The position numbers were made by a program, and so were the translations under genes. Under the pieces are notes generated by a model. It was not told where the DNA came from. It saw only the letters and a list, made by a program, of their open reading frames with translations, and made no database searches. 60,999 bases of DNA from Kitasatospora sp. GP82 (GTDB lineage: Bacteria; Actinomycetota; Actinomycetes; Streptomycetales; Streptomycetaceae), in the NCBI RefSeq assembly GCF_029892105.1, contig NZ_JARZAJ010000039.1, positions 1 through 60,999 of the forward strand, written 5' to 3'. Of the stretch, positions 57,229 to 60,999 are shown piece after piece (within the stretch, counting starts at the first letter, position 1; each line of letters begins with the position of its first letter).

Positions 57229-57945
57229 TCACTCCTCGGCCGCCAGGGTCAGGCCCGCCAGTTTGACCGAGGCGAAGGCGGTGGCGGCGACGGTCACCAC
57301 GATCAGCAGCGGGACGGCCACCCCGAGGGCGACCGGGGCGCTGATCGAACCGTCGGCGGCGACCGTCCTGGCCACCGACAGGCCCCACTGCTGCACGCTG
57401 AGCGTCTTGGCGCCGTTGACGAAGTTGCCGACCAGGCTCTCCCAGACCAGCGCGTACGCCAGTCCGGCGACCACCGCGTGCCGGGTGACCACGCCGAGCA
57501 GCAGGAACAGCGCGCTGTACGCGGCGCCCGAGACCATGGTTCCCAGGGTGAAGGCGACCGCCAGGTTGTCCTGTGTGCCGACCAGGATCAGCCCCGCCAG
57601 GAAGGTCGGAACGGCGGCGAACACCCATGTGGTGACGATCGCCACGGCCAGCTTGGTGGTGATGATCTTCCACCGGGGCAGCGGCTTGGCCAGCAGGTAG
57701 ACGATCGAGCCGTCGTCGATCTCGGTGGCGATCACGCCCGTCCCGACCACCAGGCCCAGGATCGGCACCAGGGTGCCGAGCGAGAGCTGGCCGAGGATGC
57801 TGACGGCCAGGTCGTGCTTGTCGACGTCGGCGCCCCGCGCGATGACGGAGATCACCAGCAGCAGCGCCGGGACGACCAGCAGCAGGGCGCCGCGGCGGCG
57901 GCCCAGCAGACCGAGGACGGTCAGCCTGGCTACGGTCCGGTTCAT
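57229..57945 (-). CDS. ABC-2 transporter permease
   Basis: 238 residues from ATG 57945, six hydrophobic segments: ALLLVVPALLLVISVIA, LGTLVPILGLVVGTGVIA, IVTTWVFAAVPTFLAGLIL, AYSALFLLLGVVTRHAVVAG and ALGVAVPLLIVVTVAATAFA among them. The EIDDGSIVYLLAKPLPRWKI loop between helices 2 and 3 is the ABC-2 signature region. It partners the adjacent ATPase (29 bp upstream). Together they export an unknown substrate from the cytoplasm; ABC-2 pairs of this kind commonly confer drug or antibiotic export. Confidence 0.9.
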   Translation of the reverse strand: MNRTVARLTVLGLLGRRRGALLLVVPALLLVISVIARGADVDKHDLAVSILGQLSLGTLVPILGLVVGTGVIATEIDDGSIVYLLAKPLPRWKIITTKLAVAIVTTWVFAAVPTFLAGLILVGTQDNLAVAFTLGTMVSGAAYSALFLLLGVVTRHAVVAGLAYALVWESLVGNFVNGAKTLSVQQWGLSVARTVAADGSISAPVALGVAVPLLIVVTVAATAFASVKLAGLTLAAEE

Positions 57946-57974
57946 GGGTTCCAGCCCTTCCAGTGGAACGGGGG

Positions 57975-58892
57975 TCAGGACGCGACGAGGTAGGAGAAGA
58001 CGCTCTCCAGGGACTCGTCGTCCGGGGAGACGGTGTAGAGGCGGATGCCGGCCTCCTTGGCGACCTTGGGCAACAGGGTGGTGAAACCCTGGAAGTTGAT
58101 CGCCTGGATCCGCAGCGCGCGCTCCTGCCAGTCGAGTTCGATACCGGCGGTGGAGCCGTCGGCGATCAGCGCGGCGGCGAGGCGCCGGTCGTCGCTGGAG
58201 CGGACCAGGTAGCGGTGCGGCCGGTCGGTCATCAGCCGCCGGATCTTGCGGAAGTCACCGGAGGCGGCGTGCCGCCCGGCCACCACCACCTCGATGTGGC
58301 GGGCCAGTTGCTCGACCTCCTCCAGGATGTGCGAGGAGAAGAGCACCGTGCGGCCGTCCGCGCCGAAGCGGCGCAGCAGCTCCATCAGGTGCAGCCGCTG
58401 GCGCGGGTCCATGCCGTTGAACGGCTCGTCGAGCAGCAGCACCGAGGGGTCGTGCACCAGGGCCGAGGCCATCTTGACGCGCTGCTTCATGCCCTTGGAG
58501 TAGGTGCCGGTGCGGCGCTCCTGGGCGTACTCCATCTCGACCAGGGCCAGTGCCCGCTCGGCGGCGGCGCCCGGGTCCGGCAGTCCGTGCAGCTCGGCGT
58601 TGGCGAGGACGAACTCCCAACCGGTCAGGTAGTCGTACATCGACTCCCGCTCCGGGACCAGGCCGATCTTCCGGTAGACCTGCTGGTTGCGCCAGATCTG
58701 CTCGCCGTCCAGCGTGACGGCACCGGCGGACGGGGCGAGGAAGCCGCTCATCATATGGATGAGGGTGGACTTGCCCGCGCCGTTCGGCCCCAGCAGGCCG
58801 GTGATCCCGGGCCCGATGCTCATCGAGACATCGTTGACGGCGACCACGTTCCCGAACCAGCGGGAGACCTTGTCGATGGTGATGACAGCCAT
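57975..58892 (-). CDS. ABC transporter ATP-binding protein (second pair)
   Basis: 305 residues from ATG 58892. Walker A GPNGAGKST, Q-loop region IGLVPERES (note Q replaced by P-E-R context), signature YSKGMKQRVKMASAL, Walker B VLLLDEPFNGMDP, H-loop FSSHIL. A 90-residue C-terminal regulatory part follows the catalytic core, as in DrrA/CcmA-like exporters. The two-gene set with the 57229 permease is tandem to another complete ATPase-permease set upstream (58905-60798); the ATPase starts 12 bases after the stop of the neighbouring permease. All four genes probably form one operon. Confidence 0.93.
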   Translation of the reverse strand: MAVITIDKVSRWFGNVVAVNDVSMSIGPGITGLLGPNGAGKSTLIHMMSGFLAPSAGAVTLDGEQIWRNQQVYRKIGLVPERESMYDYLTGWEFVLANAELHGLPDPGAAAERALALVEMEYAQERRTGTYSKGMKQRVKMASALVHDPSVLLLDEPFNGMDPRQRLHLMELLRRFGADGRTVLFSSHILEEVEQLARHIEVVVAGRHAASGDFRKIRRLMTDRPHRYLVRSSDDRRLAAALIADGSTAGIELDWQERALRIQAINFQGFTTLLPKVAKEAGIRLYTVSPDDESLESVFSYLVAS

Positions 58893-58904
58893 ACCGACGC
58901 CCTC

Positions 58905-59822
58905 TCAGATCTTCCGGTAGCGGCTGAGCATCAGCCAGTACGAACCGACCACCAGCGCGGCGATCTCGACGGCGAAGACCGCCACCCCGAGCGCACCGGG
59001 CGCATGCGTCGTACGCGGGTCGCCGACCAGGCCGAAGACCTGGTTGACCAGGCCGTCCACCAGCATCGACGGGGAGAGCACGGCCGACCAGTGCGCGGAC
59101 TCCGGCACATAGCCGTTCAGGCCGCCCGACAGGCCGAAGACGACGCCCGCGAAGATCGAACTGACCACCAGCGCACCCATGATCGCGGCGACGCCGAAGC
59201 CCCGGCGAGGGGTGCTCGCGGCGATCAGCAGGCCGAGCGCCGAGTACAGCACCGCGTACAGCACGGCGGCCACCAGACCGTAGAGGAGATGGCCGGTGTT
59301 GTGCCCCAGCGGCAGGCCGCCGAGGATCGAGCCCAGGTAGAGCACCAGCAGCGGCACGGCCATCAGGATCAGCATCGCCGAGACCATCGCGCCGAACTTG
59401 GCCCGGACGTAGTCGCCCCGGGTGATCGGCCGCGAGAAGTACAGCGGCACCGTCTGATAGCGCAGGTCACGGGACATCAGCACGGGCGCCTGGGCGGCCA
59501 GGAAGATCTCGATGAAGATCGAGAAGGTGGAGAGGTACTGCGGGTAGTCCACCGGCAGCTGCTTGGCATGCTGCAGGATCGCGTAGGCGACGATCACCAG
59601 GGCGGGCGCCGCCAACGCACCCAGCACCAGCACCGGCAGCACCTTGGACTTGCCCGAGCGGCCGAGACCGTACGCGGCCCGCAGGCTCTGGACGAAGAGC
59701 GAGCGGGTGGCGTACGAGCGGCCGAGGCGCGGGCCCTGGTACGAGCGGTAGCCGATGTTGTGGATGACGCCGCTGTCGGCGGCAGCCGTCCGGTTGGCCG
59801 TGGCCTCAGGAGGCAGCGACAT
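58905..59822 (-). CDS. ABC-2 transporter permease, larger
   Basis: 305 residues from ATG 59822, with AGGGGGT at a 7-base distance; GTG 59831 is the alternative. It has about 70 cytoplasmic residues (GYRSYQGPRLGRSYATRSLFVQSLRAAYGLGRSGKSKVL read as the linker region) and then six helices; the SRDLRYQTVPLYFSRPITRGDYVRAKFG loop is the ABC-2 intracellular motif. It overlaps the stop of the upstream ATPase gene (59806) by 17 bases, which signals translational coupling. Substrate unknown. Confidence 0.9.
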   Translation of the reverse strand: MSLPPEATANRTAAADSGVIHNIGYRSYQGPRLGRSYATRSLFVQSLRAAYGLGRSGKSKVLPVLVLGALAAPALVIVAYAILQHAKQLPVDYPQYLSTFSIFIEIFLAAQAPVLMSRDLRYQTVPLYFSRPITRGDYVRAKFGAMVSAMLILMAVPLLVLYLGSILGGLPLGHNTGHLLYGLVAAVLYAVLYSALGLLIAASTPRRGFGVAAIMGALVVSSIFAGVVFGLSGGLNGYVPESAHWSAVLSPSMLVDGLVNQVFGLVGDPRTTHAPGALGVAVFAVEIAALVVGSYWLMLSRYRKI

Positions 59823-60798
59823 CGTGGGCACCCCCTGCCTCTCGTGCCTCGTCGGTGAAGATCTCGGCGACCCGGTGCCGGCGCTGTTCCAGCCGGACCA
59901 GGCCGAGCCCCAGGTCGGCGACGGTGTCGCGGACCGTGTCGTAGGTGTCGTCGTCCCTTATCTCGACGAGCAGACCCCTTCCGCCCAGCTCGCCTCCCGC
60001 AGGACGGGAGCTGTCCGACGAGACCGAGAGTCCGGCCTCGGTGAGCCGGGCGCGGACGGCCGCGTCGGCGTCGAAGTCCAGGTCCGTCGGGTGGTCGGTG
60101 ACCTCGACCGCGAGCAGCTGGGTGACCTCGGTGAAGGAGGCCGTGGAGGAGGAGCGCAGCAGGCGGCCGCCGTCGATGACGACCAGGTGGTCGCAGGTGC
60201 GTTCCAACTCGCCCAGCAGATGGGTGGTGACGAGGACGGAGATGCCGAAGTCGCTGTACACCCGGCGGATCAGCGCCAGCATGTCGTCGCGGCCGACCGG
60301 GTCGAGGCCGTTCGTCGGCTCGTCCAGCAGCACCAACTGCGGGTCGTGGACGAGCGCCTGAGCCAGCTTCACCCGCTGCTTCATACCGGTGGAGTAGCCG
60401 CCCATCGGGCGGTACCGCTCCTCGTACAGTCCGACGTGCCGCAGCGTGTCGGCGGTCCGTTCGCGGGCGGCGGCGGCCGGGAGGCCGGCCATCCGGGCCA
60501 TGTGGACGACGAATTCGGTCGCGGAGACGTCCGGCGGCAGGCAGTCGTGCTCCGGCATGTAGCCGACCCGCTCGCGGATGGCCGAGCCCTCGGTGGCGAT
60601 GTCCAGACCGAGCACCTGGCCGGTGCCGGACGTCGCCGGGGAGAGCCCGAGCAGAATCTTGATGAGTGTGGACTTGCCCGCCCCGTTCGCCCCCACCAGG
60701 CCGACCACCCCAGGCTGCACCTCCACGGTGAGCTGGTCGAGCGCGGTGACCCGGGGGAACCTCTTGGTGAGGCCGTCCGTCTTGATGACAGTGGACAC
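59806..60798 (-). CDS. ABC transporter ATP-binding protein (first pair)
   Basis: 330 residues from GTG 60798, preceded by GGGGGAC. Walker A GANGAGKSTL, Q-loop-type VGYMPEHDCLP, signature YSTGMKQRVKLAQAL, Walker B LVLLDEPTNGLDP, H-loop VTTHLL. A C-terminal regulatory extension (about 100 residues) is present, typical of ABC-2 exporters of the DrrA type. It is the first gene of the four-gene minus-strand unit. The frame can be extended to 60930 but only through homopolymer-rich bad sequence, so GTG 60798 is preferred. Confidence 0.93.
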   Translation of the reverse strand: MSTVIKTDGLTKRFPRVTALDQLTVEVQPGVVGLVGANGAGKSTLIKILLGLSPATSGTGQVLGLDIATEGSAIRERVGYMPEHDCLPPDVSATEFVVHMARMAGLPAAAARERTADTLRHVGLYEERYRPMGGYSTGMKQRVKLAQALVHDPQLVLLDEPTNGLDPVGRDDMLALIRRVYSDFGISVLVTTHLLGELERTCDHLVVIDGGRLLRSSSTASFTEVTQLLAVEVTDHPTDLDFDADAAVRARLTEAGLSVSSDSSRPAGGELGGRGLLVEIRDDDTYDTVRDTVADLGLGLVRLEQRRHRVAEIFTDEAREAGGAHDVAAS

Positions 60799-60877
60799 GT
60801 CCCCCAACGTAGTGCGCCGCGGGCGCGCACGGTATGAGCTGGGACGGCAGACCCTTCTGCGCCTGTGGGATGACCAG

Positions 60878-60999
60878 GTGGGGGGGGGGGCCGCGGGGGG
60901 GGGGCCCCCCCCCCGGGGGGGGGGGGGCATGAGTGGCCCCCCCCCCCCCCACGCCCGGAGGACCCGGACCCAGAGGAAAACCCCCCCCCCCGCGCCCGA
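60878..60999. other. Homopolymer-rich low-quality contig end
   Basis: Long runs of G and C (up to about 16) from 60878 to the window end, the same pattern as at 35735-35955. This is probably poor sequence at a contig edge; no biology should be read from it. Confidence 0.85.

Overview
The base composition (very high GC, third-position GC), GTG starts, missing or weak -35 boxes, BldC, a valine dehydrogenase beside it, mycothiol-type DsbA/nitroreductase, DUF3073, DUF5302 and SseB-like small proteins all point to a Streptomycetaceae chromosome (Streptomyces, Kitasatospora or a close relative). Most of the window is core chromosome. Two stretches of long G and C homopolymers (about 35735-35955 and 60878-60999) look like bad or joined draft sequence, so continuity across 35.7 kb should not be assumed.

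Layout. 1-5.5 kb: 5'-truncated-by-window DEAD-box RNA helicase (minus), a low-complexity lipoprotein, a CrcB-DUF190-CrcB fluoride-exporter operon with stop/start overlaps, a divergent Zn metallopeptidase and a tRNA Glu-Asp-Phe cluster. 5.6-12 kb (accessory): a frameshifted histidine-kinase remnant, a mycothiol-dependent DsbA-like enzyme, a 916-residue STAND/NB-ARC-TPR protein with an N-terminal RHIM-like amyloid motif and a TTA codon, and a convergent WXG100 plus NlpC/P60 pair. 12-26 kb: hrpA, tRNA-Asp, bldC, a conserved neighbour, vdh, DUF3073, purM, purF, a degenerate diacylglycerol-kinase-like gene and purA. 26-35.7 kb: GNAT, a glutathionylspermidine-synthase remnant, LURP-one-like protein, TetR regulator, thioredoxin-NHL protein, M18 aminopeptidase, FadE5-like acyl-CoA dehydrogenase, SseB-like protein and pirin. 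36-41.7 kb: PP2C-like protein, a 41-residue membrane protein, DUF5302, amidase, a small CxxC protein, a truncated adenylate-forming enzyme and an anti-sigma-type ATPase with a large insertion.

41.9-48.5 kb is a copper-handling cluster in which genes run the same way: membrane protein, YcnI, Sco1, PCuAC, CopC-CopD fusion and Tat-exported Dyp peroxidase. pheA follows, then an 846-bp gene-free interval packed with DnaA boxes, then serS, a HAD phosphatase and an LCP cell-wall ligase. 55-57 kb holds a GntR regulator preceded by three operators spaced exactly 23 bp and a CynX-type MFS exporter. The window ends with two ABC-2 transporter pairs.

The most interesting items are the NLR-like gene (amyloid motif plus bldA-dependent codon), the DnaA-box cluster upstream of serS, the phased operator arrays (GntR, pirin, the WXG100/hrpA interval), the degenerate lipid kinase beside purA, and three broken genes. 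All calls come from reading the sequence; no database search was possible.
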